64,000 nt of DNA from Paramecium sonneborni (Eukaryota; Ciliophora; Oligohymenophorea; Peniculida; Parameciidae). Below are positions 1-12,221 of this stretch, in pieces. The notes beneath the pieces are model-generated. The model ran no database searches. It saw only the letters and a program-made list of their open reading frames with translations, and was not told where the DNA came from. The position numbers and the translations under genes were made by a program. Location: contig CAJJDN010000025.1 in NCBI GenBank assembly GCA_905182985.1, positions 575,213-639,212 of the forward strand. The letters are read 5' to 3'. How positions within the stretch are numbered: position 1 is the stretch's first letter; every line of letters begins with the position of its first letter.

Positions 1-1139
1 TTTCGTAGAATTTATTGTTCCTCTAGATTCTAAGTTAGGAATTAGGATATGGATTTTCAATAATCAATGAGTGTTTTAATACATCTAATTATAATATGTT
101 ATCATTCAATTATGAATTAGATGGATAAAAATATACAGAAATTTCTTAATTCATATGATTTTAGATGATGAATCAAATTAATAATAAAGGTATGTTGGAA
201 TAAAACAAATTCATGTTTCTAGATTGAATGTCCCTAAAATTGTCAAGAATGTGAATACTATGATACAAAAGTTGGTATAACCTTATATTGATTATAATAG
301 AATATCTTGGATACATTTAGTTTTGGATAAAATACCAATTTAAAATTGAATTAGAATTTTGAATAATAAATACATCAAAGAGATCTTCTTAAATCATATA
401 GAATTTCAAAGTATTAAAAAATCAAATACAATTAGGCTTTTTAACAATTTGAAATGATATTTATCAATGATACTGAGCAAATTATTTTTTAGAATCTATA
501 TATTTAAATCTATAATATATCAGAATCTCAATGTGAGTATTCTAGATTTAATAAAACGAACTTAATTTTTGGAGGTAAATGGAAAAGATAAGAATTTACT
601 AAAATACTCATACTTGAATCTCATTATGCGTTAACCTATACATTTACAGTTAGTATTATTGATTTGTCAGAAAAAGATAAATAAACAGGATTTTTTTATT
701 AATTTGATTGAGGAGAATACAATTTTATCAATCCTAAAGATTTAATCTAAATTGATGGGGATGCTAATAAGCCTGATTCGATAGTTTAATATTGCAAATA
801 TTTCAAAAATACAAATAACGATATTATAATAGCTATTGGCTGTAATACAAATGGTTATTGTTTTTTGATGATTATTATTTAATTATCCATAAATGCACAT
901 CATATTGCAAACTATGTAATGGACCAACAAAATCTTAATGTCTGGAGTTCACCAGATATTCTTATGAATTTGATTATAAAACTAAATTATCTAAATCTGG
1001 CTATTTTTGAAAGCGATGATAATATGTGCCAAAAATGAGAAGTAGCTGATTTTCTGAATGTGTTTCTAGATAAATGTGTCATATTTGTAAAAAAGGATGT
1101 AAACTTCATTTACAAGGATCTACATGCACATGTGAATGA
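1..1139 (+). pseudogene. Decayed Cys-rich surface-protein gene fragment (5' end outside window)
   Basis: Seen: cysteine-pair segments (CPQNCQEC; later CTSYCKLC and MCHICKKGC) and a stretch reading FGGKWKRQEFTK, as in the large Cys-rich membrane proteins at 2007-7242 and 57310-63384. The frame is broken: an in-frame TGA at 709-711, a frame change at the T-run near 860-866 and another at the T-run 1004-1008. Each of the two frame changes is repaired by one extra T. Probable introns lie at about 275-300 and 1031-1058. It ends at TGA 1137-1139, far short of its relatives and without the membrane region. Inference: pseudogene of this family; errors in T-homopolymers could explain the two frame changes but not the TGA. 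Confidence 0.6.
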
Positions 1140-2006
1140 TATTAACAATATTTAATAGAAAATTGAAATATAAATATTATTATAATAAATCTAAATTTAT
1201 TATAATCTAATTTTTTTTTAATCATTCAACTAAATTTAAAAAGTAAATCATAATTCTAAAGTATGTTTATTGCTCCATTTTAACTATGTTTATATCAACA
1301 AATATGATCCACTCTGTTTTGATTCTTCATTCAGTATTTTTAAAGTTAATATAAAGAAAATTATTTTGTTGAATAAGAATTTAAGATGTAAAAGAGTGAT
1401 GTCTTTAAAAAGCAAAGAATTAATTATTAAATTCAAATTTAGAATAAAAAAAAAAAAATTCAAACATAATTATAGAAATTTATTTTATTTTTTTAAAGCA
1501 AATCTAGTAATTAATTTCTTTTATAAAAAGATTATGAAGTTTTTGGTGAACTTTTAAAATAATCTTTTAAGAACAATAAAAAGAGATGTTTGAAACTTGG
1601 ATTAAAAAATTTGTTAATGAGATTTTCTTTGATAAATTCTGATTAGAGAATTTAAATTTATTAGTGTATATTATTTCAATTTGATTTTAATTTAAAGACC
1701 ACTATGATCATATGATTATGGTGTAATCAGTTGCTTCAAAATAGCTAATGAATTTAGTTTGATTGAAATTTTCTTATTGTAGATTTACATATTTTGGGGG
1801 TATGAAAAGTATGTGTATAAAATAAAAAAATTTTAAATATAATTTTAGTAAAGAATTTCTGAGGTTTGGCTGTTTTATTGAAAGCAAATAAATAGAATGA
1901 AAAGATGATGACATAAATAATTATATTCATAACAGAATTTATCAAATTTTTTATAGTATATCTCTGTATTTATGTAATATGGAAATATTTATATAAATAA
2001 CATATA
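1140..2006. other. Gene-free, AT-rich interval with possible coding remnants
   Basis: No gene is supported. A 95-codon stretch at 1270-1557 lacks stops in either code, but it is Lys/Phe/Asn-rich low complexity. A short stretch near 1790-1890 reads FTYFGGMKS in one frame and may be a remnant of the neighbouring Cys-rich family. Confidence 0.5.
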
Positions 2007-5000
2007 ATGAAATGGATGTAATTGCTCGTCTTGAGAATGCTTATTTAGATAGTGCAATGTGGTAAGATACTTAATAAATATTTAGGTTGGGAACTATTTA
2101 AATCAGAATTAATGGATAGTTCAACCTTCTCTCTTTGGAAGAACTCTAACAATTCACCGGGTTCAAATTTACTTTAAGTTTGTGATCTATAACCTTCGCT
2201 GAACTCAAAGCTTCTTTAAGGAGATAAGTTATTGAGTAGAAATATTTTAATGCCAACATCACGAGCATTCAGCAAAATTAGAATCAGTTTCGATATCTAT
2301 TATATCAATTTATGGAGTGCAGCAGAATCTCTTACTGTCTATGCAAACAGTTTATTAGTTCATTATGAGAAACCTTTAATTTATGATAACCAAGATTACC
2401 CATTAAGATTCTGTATTTCAAGACCATTTGGAAAATCATACCCTGAATAATTCTCACGTATAGATTAGGAAATATCATTTAATGATCCAAATTTAAATAT
2501 AGAAATAGTTCATGAGGGAGTATCAGCAGGAACGACCAGTGAATATGGCTTAAGCAATTTTATATTATAAATATTCTTTTGTGAGGATAAATGTGAAGAG
2601 TGTGATGAAAACTAATGTCTTCTATGTTAAAATGGATATCAGTTAATAAAAAATTAATGTATATGTGATCCCTCATTTCAATATTCATACTTTAATCCGT
2701 ATCTAACATGCGTTGATGAATGCCCTATTAATTATGTATCAGATGATAAACGAATTTGTTAACCATCTCTTGTTAGTACAGTTTACTCTGATCTTGAAGA
2801 AGATACATTTAACTCTTATAAATTTAAATTTGTTGCTGATAAATATTATAGTGTAAATAAATTGATGATTAATACAGTTGGAACTAAGACTATAGGAGGT
2901 ATGTTTTCTAACACAGACTCTATTATATTTGATGACGTCAACTTATAACCTAATTTTAAATATATCATAAAATTTAACCTTTTTATTACTGGTAGAATAT
3001 CAAAGTTGTATCCTGAAACTATATAAATACTTTTTAACTAATATGTTGTTGCGTATTTAGCAGATTTCAACAAAATTATTTTTACATCCCCTATAACTAA
3101 ATCAAGTACTGCAGGAGTACCTTCTACATGTTCTATCCCCTCATTTTCATAATGCACATCATACGAAATTATGATTCAAGTAGAATTAACAGAACTAGTA
3201 ACAGAATTAATGTTTAAAACCAAATTTTAGTTAAATACACCATAAAGAACATGGGGAATTCGAAATTTTTAAATATCTAAATATGAAATAATTTCAAGTT
3301 CCTAACCATGCTCAAATAATTGTTAAACTTGTAATCAATCAGAACCTAATGTTTGTTTATCTTGTTCTGGAAGTTTAAAATTATTTAATGGTAATTGCAT
3401 TTCTTAATGTCCAAGTTACACAACTGTAAATGGAAATGTTTGTGATGATCCATCTCTTACATAATCAAATGAGAAATATCTTGTAAATATGTATCATGAT
3501 ATGAATTTCTATCTTTAAACTAGTTTTGGAATATAAAAATAATTGTCTAATTCTTATTTTATGAATCGCATAATTTTAGGAGGAGTTGGAATTTGGGAGA
3601 ATGAATAAATTCAATATAAATTTACTCACAAAAATTTATTTTATAAGGTCAAAGTATAATTCATGTTATTGTTTATTGATTCAACAAATAATTAGATATT
3701 ATTTAGAACAAGCCTAAACAATGAATTACCACAATATAATATGTATGGAAGCAGCACTTCAGTAGGTAATCAAGTTGGTTAAAAATATTTTGAAGTGGTT
3801 TAGAGTGTGTAGTATATGAAATCTTTTGAATCTACAAATGAATTAAAGGTTTAATTATAGTGCATTAAAGGAATAGATAGTTTTGCATATTGTGGTGTCT
3901 ATGATTTTAGAATAATTATCTCGGAATGTTAAGAAAATTGTTTAAATTGTGATGAAAATGGAAATTGCATGAAGGAAATAGATACAGTAAGCACAAACAT
4001 TAATGGATGCAAGGATGGATATTATAAAATAGAAAATTAGTGTGTTTAATGTACCTCAGGATGTACATTATGCACAGATGTAGATGTATGTTAAGCATGT
4101 AAACCTGGCTATGATTTAAAATTTAATACTTGTTTTTGCAGTAAATTAAAAGAAAGAATCGATTATTGTGAATAAAAAAACTGTTTTCATAATTGTTAAA
4201 CTTGTACTAACACATATTAAAACTATGGAATTTATAGATAATACCATCCTAAAAATTGTTTATCATGTGATGAATCAAAAAATTTATGGTTAAATGTAAA
4301 TTAATGCAGTTGTTTAGATGGATATTTTATGGAAGATTTTAGTTGTTATTTGTGCTTACCAACCTGTTTAAAATGTTATTAATAGGCCAGAACTTGTACA
4401 GCATGTCATCCTGGATAAAATAGAATCTTAGATAAAGAATAATGTCGCTGCTAAGATGGATATTTTTAAGAAGACAATGATTTAGTTTGTAGTAAATGCA
4501 GTAACTTATGCTAAAATTGTAATTTTACAAAGGATTAATGCAATTAATGTTATTCTAGTTAATATAGAAGTTTACATATAGATACTTGTATATGTATGGA
4601 TGGATATTATGATGTTGGTGATTTAAATTGTAAAAGTATCAAATCATTTAATAACATTAGAATGTCCTTCAAAATGTAAAACATGTTTGAATGAAACAAC
4701 TTGTATTACTTGTAATGAAGATTAATATAGAATAATGAGCATTGATAATCAAACTTGTACATGTTAATCTAGTTATTTTGATTTAAATTATCAAGATACA
4801 TGTGAAAGTATACATTTTATTAGATAATTAGAATGTCACTTAAGTTGTTAGGAATGTAAATTAAGTAATGGTTTTAAATCATGTACAAGATGTCCAAGCA
4901 CAAGAGAACCTAAGCTTTAGGGTAAGGAAGGAGCTTTTTCATTTGAATGCAAATGCAGAAGGGGATATTATGAATCAAACTAATAAGAATGTTCAAGTTG

Positions 5001-7242
5001 TGAAGATTATTAAAATCCACCTAAAACTCATTATTGTTATTCAAATTGCGGAGATGGCATTGTTCAATGGAATGAAGATTGCGATGATGGTAATAATATA
5101 GATAGAGATACATGTTATTAATGCTTAAATGGTAACTCATTTTGTTTGGATTATACTTGTACTGGTTGTTAAGCAGGATAATGCACAGGTTGTATTGATG
5201 GGTTTTATTTGACTCAAGAATTTATTTGTTAGCCGTGTAATTCAAGTTGTAAGACTTGTGTTGATAGGGCTAACAATTGTACTGATTGCATAATCTACAA
5301 AGAAAATGATTCTGGATGTTTGATGTGTGAATAAGATTAAGGATTTCATATAGTTGATTCTTAATGTGTTTCAATATGCGGAGATGGAATTAAGGTTGAA
5401 TAAGAGGAATGTGATGATGGTAATATAATAATTGGAGATGGATGTGATTAATTTTGCAAGATTGAATATGGTTTCAAATGTGAGTCAAATTGTGAAAAGA
5501 CAATATATCCAAATATTTTATTTGAAGTGAATAAATCAGAGAAGAAATTTGACAAAGAAAGAGTAGTGAGAATAAAAACAGATTCTGCAGTATCAATTAC
5601 TGGTAGTATCAGTTCTATATTTACTTTCAAAGTAAATAATTGCGATGATTACGATCTTACTTATGTGGATTTAACTCAATATTCTAATTAATTTACTTAC
5701 TTATTTTTAGAATTAACATTGATCTTTAAATAATCTGTATCTGATCCAGAATTAGTTTGCTAGATAATCAATAAAGAGGCCATCTTAAATTAGGATGGAA
5801 ATTCTTTTGCAGAAAAGAATTATATGATCTAATTAAATGAATATATTTAGCCTTCTATTGCAGATTAGTAAGCAACTGATGGATTGATGCAGCTAAGTAA
5901 ATATGTATTATATTTACTTTTTGGACTTGCTATTTTGGCATTTCTATTTGGAGGTTTGAACATATTTTGGAATCTTTTAGATGCATTGTAATTAATATCA
6001 TATCTCAAATTTTTTAATGTTTATTATCCCTACAATTTAAATAACTATTTCACAATTTTTGGATTTGCTCAATTTGACTTCTTAAAAGATTATCTTGATT
6101 TAGAAACTTTAATTAGTCAATATGTAAACACTCCAGATGCAGATCCTAAATTTAGAGATGAAGGTTATTCCACAGTATTTTATGTGAATATTATTACTGT
6201 TTTGACTGTATTTGTTACTACTTTTATAACTTACATAGCATGTAAAGTATTATTATCAACACTAACTAAATTTTCACATTCCTTTGTATATGTTCCACTT
6301 AATTCACAGGAATAAAGTATTTGCACATTCTTCATTTATAGAGTTACAAGAAATTTGTAAATTTAATTAATGCGTTTTAATAAAGCATTTACATCTGGAA
6401 TTATTAGAACCTTTATGGCTGTAGCTTTTGATTACAATCTCGCTTTATTTCTATAGTTGAAGGATTTTGAACTAAGTGATCCAATTCTCTTCACTAGTTT
6501 TCTCTGTTGTCTTGTAGCTTTTGTTATAGAAATTGTATTTATATCTATGGCTGTTAATTTCATGTCCAAACCTTCTTATGTATTTAAATAAAAATTTAAT
6601 ATTGATTGTTTTGGAGCTATTTATGAAGGAATTAAATTAGAAAAAAATCCATTTACATACTATTTCAATATTATACTATTGATTAAAAAAATGCTCTTTA
6701 TGATGTGTTTAGTTATGTTTTATTCATCTCCTTGTTTATAAATTGGATTAGTATCTCTCCTTAATATTATTATGGCTCTATATCTAATAAAAATTTCGCC
6801 ACTTGAAGACAAAGATGAATAATTTAAATAAGTAGGTTCTGAAATTTTAATTTGGTTTACTGAAATGCTTATTCTAGCTTTTGCAATCAATGAATAATCA
6901 AATTCCCTTAATGAAGACTCATAACTTATTATTGGATGGTGTGTAATTACTTTAACTTCCATTTTGATTCTTTTTCAATTATTCATTGATATCAAATAAC
7001 ATGGTAAGTTTTTAATTAATGAATATTCCATCATCAAAAAATTTATCTAAAAACTTAAAGATATGATAATGCAAAAACCACTTTAAGAAGAATAAAACAT
7101 TTTCCTCAAAAGAAGAAGAAGAATGGGAATTGAAAATTTAACATCCTAGACCAATATCATGACTAGCAAATTCAAAACTCTCAGTAATTACAAATAGGGA
7201 AGAATGGTAACATTTACCGTCAGCTCCAATAGTAGTAGCTGA
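2007..7242 (+). CDS. Large Cys-rich (growth-factor-receptor-like / DUF4215) multi-pass membrane protein
   Basis: About 1726 residues. The start MKWMQLLVLRML gives a signal-peptide-like N-terminus. The ectodomain has many Cys-pair modules (e.g. CEDKCEECDENQCLLC), and near residues 1000-1150 two Myxococcus-cysteine-rich/DUF4215 repeats (CGDGIVQWNEDCDDGNN and CGDGIKVEQEECDDGN). The last ~450 residues hold several hydrophobic segments (e.g. YVLYLLFGLAILAFLFGG, MLFMMCLVMFY), so this is a membrane protein with a Cys-rich outer part. Introns inferred: 2053-2076 (24 nt; length is a multiple of three, so optional for frame) and 4630-4660 (31 nt, required). With these, length is an exact codon multiple. 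Stop TGA 7240-7242, 44 bp from the convergent delta-tubulin stop. Known: such proteins form big families in Paramecium and Tetrahymena; ligand and role are unknown. Confidence 0.85.
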
Positions 7243-7286
7243 TAAAATCTAAATCTTTTCCTGTGTATATTGTTTATATTTATACA

Positions 7287-8542
7287 TCATTAAATTAATT
7301 ATTCATAATCATTTATTATACCTTCAACAATCCCCATACTCTCTTAAAAATCTGAAATTTTTACTCCAAATTTTTCATATTGATAAATATAAGCTCTTTC
7401 TTATATCATTTAATTAGATCTATCTGATATCTAATTTAATGATTCAATAATGTTGCTTGAATTATGCAGTACAGTAATTGACTTCTCATTCTTATTGAAT
7501 TGATGTTCATCCTATACAGTATTCCAATTAAATTAATGTTTTTTAACATCTATTCCTCTTGCTAACATTAGCTATTTAAATGGTTACTGTCCCTTTTTAT
7601 GCCAATTTATATTATATTCCTTTGTACCAGTCATAACCATTTGCTATATTCGTTTTTCTAAAGCAGACCAAGTATCATTTTGAAAAGCTTTAGACTATTA
7701 TGGCAATTATGGAATCTAATTTAATTAGAGTAACTTATATTGATTATTCGTAATGTTTAATAATTCTTAAACATATTGTAAATTATTATGAAATGTACTA
7801 TAAACTTAATTAGTTAAACAGGGCCAAAAAAAGCTTGCCAAATTAGTTGACATTACTTGATTTATATCATTTAAGCTTGGACTCTTCAAATTTAATAAAT
7901 TATTGCATAAAGCTTAAGCTTCATCATTTTATAATAAAATTATTCCTTCACTATGCTAATATATTGACCCTATTGTCAAAATTGTGTTTAATGATTACAA
8001 TATTACTTCCCCTGTTAAATGGGGCATTACACAAATATTAAAAAATTCAATTTCTGGATATCGGTCAGACATTAATTCCAATATATATGATCCTAAACCA
8101 GACCCAGTTCCACCTGCAAGCGAAGAAATTAAAAATAAACATTCCAAATATCCACATTCTTCTAATAAAGTATCCATTATTTATAATATTGCATTCTTAT
8201 TTGCAGGACCATGATTGTTAAATCCATATGCCCAATTATTTCCTGATCCTTCCTATTTTGTCAAACTAAATGCTTCATCAATAAACTCTAATACTCTTAT
8301 CATAATAATCTGCTTTTAGACATCTATCTACTACTTTTGGTTCCATATCAATTAATAATGATTTTGCAATCAATTTATTTTTACGTTCAAAAAAGAAAAT
8401 CTCATTCAACAAAGCTTAAGCTCCTGGACTTGACATTTATGTTCTAATATCCAATAAGTCTTTACTCTTAAAGCATAAAATCAAACAATGAATGTCCTAT
8501 CTAATTACCACATTGTCCTAATTAAATAAAACCGATTGACAT
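7287..8542 (-). CDS. TUBD1: Delta-tubulin
   Basis: About 399 residues, slightly short for the family (~450). Motifs in order: LGQCGNQIG (nucleotide-binding loop), DMEPKVV, EGSGNNWAYGFNNHGP, AGGTGSGLGS (tubulin G-box), then RAYIYQYEKFG near the C-terminus. The GSGNNWAYG block and the C-terminal YQYEKFG match delta- rather than alpha-, beta- or gamma-tubulin. Known: delta-tubulin is needed for triplet microtubules of centrioles/basal bodies, and ciliates carry it. Introns: 8444-8465 (22 nt) and 8253-8286 (34 nt). An alternative for the second, 8313-8334, also keeps frame but would destroy the conserved MEPKVV, so I prefer the 34-nt one. ATG at 8542; stop 7287-7289. Confidence 0.9.
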
Positions 8543-8853
8543 TTATACAAAAATTATATTTTAGTATATTTCATTTAAATAATTATTCTCTATTGGAAAG
8601 TTTATTTATTCCAAGAAATTTTAATTACTCTCTTTAAGTTTCTCATTATAAATAAGCAGACCTAATCCCTATTTGAAAAATAAATCATATTCAAAGAACC
8701 TTAAAATTCTAAAGCCAATCTATTTTTATAGTTATTAAATGAAGGTAAGATTCTTCAATTTATGCACATCAATTTATTTTCCACTCTTAAAAATTCATAC
8801 CTTTGTATTATTTTTTAATTCAATAATGTTTTATAATTTTAATATAATTATTT

Positions 8854-9665
8854 ATGACTGATATAGACTTAAGAGATAACTTTATCAAATCATACAAATT
8901 TATCTCTATGTTTATATGTTATCCAATCAAAACTGTCATTAGATTTTAGTAAAAGCATGGAACACTTTTACAAGATTCATTAAAATTAGTTTACAAAGAA
9001 GGAGGGCTTAGAAGATTTTATAGTGGTAATTTAGTATAATTTTCAAAGGATTCATCTATAGATAAATTAGTAAAAGTGCAGAGTTTGTAGTACTTTGGGA
9101 AGCTTTTAATTAATGGTCAGAAGTTAAAAATATAAATGTTAATCCAATAAACTTTTTATTATCATTTATGATGGGACTTACGATAACATATACATTTGTT
9201 CCATTTAATTCTTTATACTACTTTTAACAAGTTTATGGTTAGAAAGATGGAAAAGAGCTGTTATTTTATAAAGTTAAATAAAATGGTGCATCAAGCTTTT
9301 ATCAAGGATTTTGGTCTCTTTTTTTAGGAAGTTTTTTAGGAAGTATAATAGCATTTCCAGCCTTGTAAAATTATTAAACATATAATAACTAAAAAGAAAA
9401 TAAAAAAAATGAATAATGTGTATTTTATTTGTATTCGACATTTTTAACTGCTGAAGTAATTTCAAACCCATTCAAAATAGTAGCTATTTAAAAATTGACA
9501 AGCATGGAAAACAAATCCTATGGATAAATTTATAATTAATTAATATAAGAGTAGGGCTATCAATGGATTTTTAGATCTATAGATACTAAACTATTGTATT
9601 CCTTAATAAAATCCTTATTTATTGTTTATGCCTTTGATTATAAGAAACTTTCAAAAGAAATTTGA
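8854..9665 (+). CDS. Mitochondrial carrier (SLC25)-like protein
   Basis: About 262 residues. The N-terminal repeat has a carrier-type CYPIKTVIR (Px[DE]xx[KR]-like, with the acidic residue replaced by K) followed by EGGLRRFYSG. Later hydrophobic segments and SNPFKIVAIQKLTS fit the third repeat, and QEQGYQWIFRSID resembles the (E)G...fyrG element. One 23-nt intron, 9026-9048, ends AAAG rather than TAG; removing it restores one frame (FYSG|FIYRQ). Known: SLC25 proteins move metabolites across the inner mitochondrial membrane; substrate cannot be told. It is short for the family (~300), and signature motifs are degenerate. The 3' part, from about 9457, is duplicated at 13836-14035. Confidence 0.6.
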
Positions 9666-10857
9666 GGTTTTTATTAGCGTTTTTTAAGATTAATATTAAA
9701 CAATAAAATGTATATTATGAATCATTTCTATTGTTATGAATACAATGGATAATCTAGATAACCTTTAATTCCTTTTGTATAAAATGTATGAACATCCCAA
9801 TTTGTATTTAATTCATACCCTTATCTAATTCTTTCTACAAGATCAGGATTGGAAATAAATAATCTTCCGAATGTCACAGCATCAAATCTTCCCTTTTCAA
9901 TACCCTCAATTGCTGTAGATGGTGTATATTAATTATTTGCAATTAATACTCCACTAAATAAAGGTCTAAAGACTTCAAAAAGATCAGGAATCTAATCTTT
10001 ACTTGATGGATAGCCATAATCAAATTAATTTTCAGCATCATTATCATTTCTGACCTCAATAAAAGCAATTTTCTTTTTTTCAAGTTCTTAAATCAAATAT
10101 GTATACAACTTTAAAGGATCAGAATCACATTAATCACCAGATCTACCTATAGGAGATATCTTGATGCCAACTCTTCCTTTTCCAAAAACATTAATAAATT
10201 CATCAATGACTTATAAACATAATTTGCTTCTATTTTCAACACTTCCTCCATATTCATCAGTTCTCTTATTTGAACTATCTCTAAGAAATTAATCAATCAT
10301 TTAACCATTAGCCCCATGCAATTCAACACCATCAAAACCAGCTTCTTTGCAATTTTCAGCTGCCCATCTAAATTGTTTGATCACTTCTTAAATTTCTTCT
10401 ATTGTCATTTCATGAGGTATCTCATATGCTTTCATACCTCCTCTATGAATTCCTCTTATTTTGATAGGTGAAGGACCCCATATTTCTAATCCATCTTATA
10501 AAGTAGATAAACTTGCTCTTCCAGCATGCCATATCTAAGCAAAGATTCTACCCCCTTTTGAGTGTATATTATTCACAATTTTTTTCCAACCTTGAATCTA
10601 CTCTTTTGTGAACATTCCTGAAAGCCCTGGAAAGGCCAAAGATCTTTAAGAAATTGGAACGCATTCTGTCAATATAAATCCAGCCTCTGCTCTCAGTCCA
10701 TAATATTCGATCATCATATCATTAGGAACAAGGTCTTTTGTTTCACATCTTTATCTTGTTAATGCAGCCATACAAATACGATTTGGAAGTTCTATATCCC
10801 CCATCTTTAAAGGCTTAAACAGAATATTTTAATATGTTTTCATTTAAATAAAAATGT
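9457..10857. repeat. Segmental duplication, copy 1 (carrier 3' end + OYE gene)
   Basis: Near-identical to 13836-15221 with scattered substitutions and small gaps. It covers the last ~70 codons of the carrier and the whole convergent OYE gene plus a few upstream bases. Similarity starts abruptly inside the carrier, next to the sequence TTTCAAACCCATTC, and stops just upstream of the OYE ATG. Unlike the N-separated copies, these two have diverged, so the duplication is real and not recent. Confidence 0.9.
9722..10843 (-). CDS. Old-yellow-enzyme family flavin oxidoreductase, copy 1 (active-site Tyr replaced)
   Basis: 373 residues, no intron. Signs of the family: LFKPLKMGDIELPNRI at the N-terminus, AALTRQR, QIWHAGRAS, then GFDGVELHGANGQMIDQFL and RTDEYGGSVENR, and a C-terminal FDAVTFGRLFISNPDLV (FMN phosphate loop). 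Known: OYE enzymes bind FMN in a TIM barrel and reduce activated alkenes with NAD(P)H; in yeast OYE1 the His-Asn pair binds substrate and the following Tyr is the proton donor (H..N.Y). Here the His and Asn are present but the Tyr position is Gln (codon TAA). Copy 2 (14092-15207) keeps Tyr. Stop TGA 9722-9724, 57 bp from the convergent carrier stop. Confidence 0.92.
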
Positions 10858-11103
10858 AAAAGGGTTTCTTAACTTTATTTAAATTTAAATTATATATATT
10901 TCAATAATGAAGTCATTAATTGTTAACTTACGGATTTTCAATTATTTTTTAAATAATTCTTTTAATTATCAAATATACTAATTAAAATGATATAGATAGC
11001 TCATGAATCACTACCTCAAATTTAAACATGAATAAAAAATCATCTTAAATTCTTAAGTAATATAACAATTGGAATATTGGAAAAAAATTTTGATTGGATA
11101 GTA
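10844..11103. other. Intergenic
   Basis: AT-rich, with no gene seen. It holds the upstream region of OYE copy 1. Confidence 0.5.
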
Positions 11104-12220
11104 TTTTTCTCTATCATTCCGTTAATTGTTTAAATAGTTCTCCTATTCTAAATTAATTTTAAAATATACATCTAGAATTTTTAAATAAAACATTTAATTT
11201 TGCTCTAATCATGTGAAGAGTACTTTCAATAAAATATTATTTTAAAGTTTTCTATCAATATTATCATTCAAATCCGTAGTCTTAATAGTTTTTTACCAAA
11301 AAGATACATAAAAAAGAAGAATTTATTTGAAAATAAGATTCAATTTTTGATAAGATACTGGATTAAAAATTAAAATTACTGCAATTTTTGAATATCAAGA
11401 AGAAAAACTCAATTAGTTTGAAAAAGGCTTATATTTAATTCTGATTAAAAGAATAGTTTCAAAAAATAACTAAAACTCTTACTCCTATTTTTACTTGTGT
11501 AAATATTGTAAATAAAAATAATTACCCAATTTTTATTTAATTTGTAAATAAAGCAAATTTATTTAACAATTGAAAAATAATAGTTTAAAGGTTAATTGAA
11601 TAAAGAAAATAAATGTTATTTGGGTATCATAGATAAAGATAAAATCAGTTAGATAAACTATCATTAAGTTAGAAAAATGCTAATCTAAAAAATATAATAT
11701 AGTCAATATTTGAATTTAATTATATTCTTTATTATTCATAATAATTATATTTGTTATTATATACAAAAACTATTATTTATTAATCATCTTTGTTGAATTT
11801 TGCTTGTTCATATTTTTGATCCATTAGCAATGACTAAATAATTAATAAGTTTATAAACAACATAAAGTTATTAATTATCAAGTAACTCTTAATGGATCAA
11901 AAAATGGAATAGCACAATTCAACTCAGATTACTAATAAATAATATGAATTATTGTATATCTTGTAGCCAGATGGCTTGTTCCATCAATTGAATTAACATT
12001 CAGGGCTAATTTGGAGTTTGTTCAATTATAAAGGTCAACTAGGATTGATTGGAGTGCATAATAAATTACTATCTTTTCTAGTTGTGTTTTCTCATAAAAT
12101 TTGCTATATAATAGCCACAAAAGTTCCCTAATTCGCTAAATTGAATAAGAAGGTAAAATGTAAATGTTACTATTCCTAAAAAAAGATTCTATTTATTTTT
12201 TTTATCTTGGAATTGCACTA
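11104..12220. repeat. 1117-bp direct repeat, copy A (probable unmerged contig overlap)
   Basis: As far as I could compare by eye, identical over its full length to 12222-13338, and separated from it by a single N at 12221. Both copies are 1117 bp. A real tandem duplication would rarely have its boundary exactly at an N, so I infer two contig ends that overlap and were joined without merging. Confidence 0.9.
11792..11923. repeat. Imperfect inverted repeat (~34-bp arms, ~63-bp loop)
   Basis: Left arm 11792-11826 and the reverse complement of right arm 11890-11923 share GTTGAATT, TGCT and TTTTTGATCCATTA with a few mismatches. The right arm contains ATGGATCAAAAAATGGAA. The left arm read on the minus strand contains ATGGATCAAAAATATGAA, so each arm starts an open frame MDQK.EQ pointing outward. 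The same structure recurs at +1118 in copy B. Confidence 0.7.
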
Positions 12221-12221
12221 N
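12221..12221. other. Single N: contig join
   Basis: An ambiguous base exactly between two identical 1117-bp blocks. Confidence 0.9.

Noticed and set aside
1270..1557. 95-codon ORF without any stop in the standard code
   Set aside because: Lys/Phe/Asn-rich low complexity in AT-rich DNA; with TGA as the only stop, open runs of this length are common by chance.
7995..8177. Separate short tubulin-like ORF
   Set aside because: It is the G-box exon of the delta-tubulin gene; the standard code makes it look isolated because TAA is read as a stop.
8313..8334. 22-nt intron in delta-tubulin
   Set aside because: Keeps the frame, but removing it would delete the VV of the conserved MEPKVV; the 34-nt alternative (8253-8286) keeps the motif.
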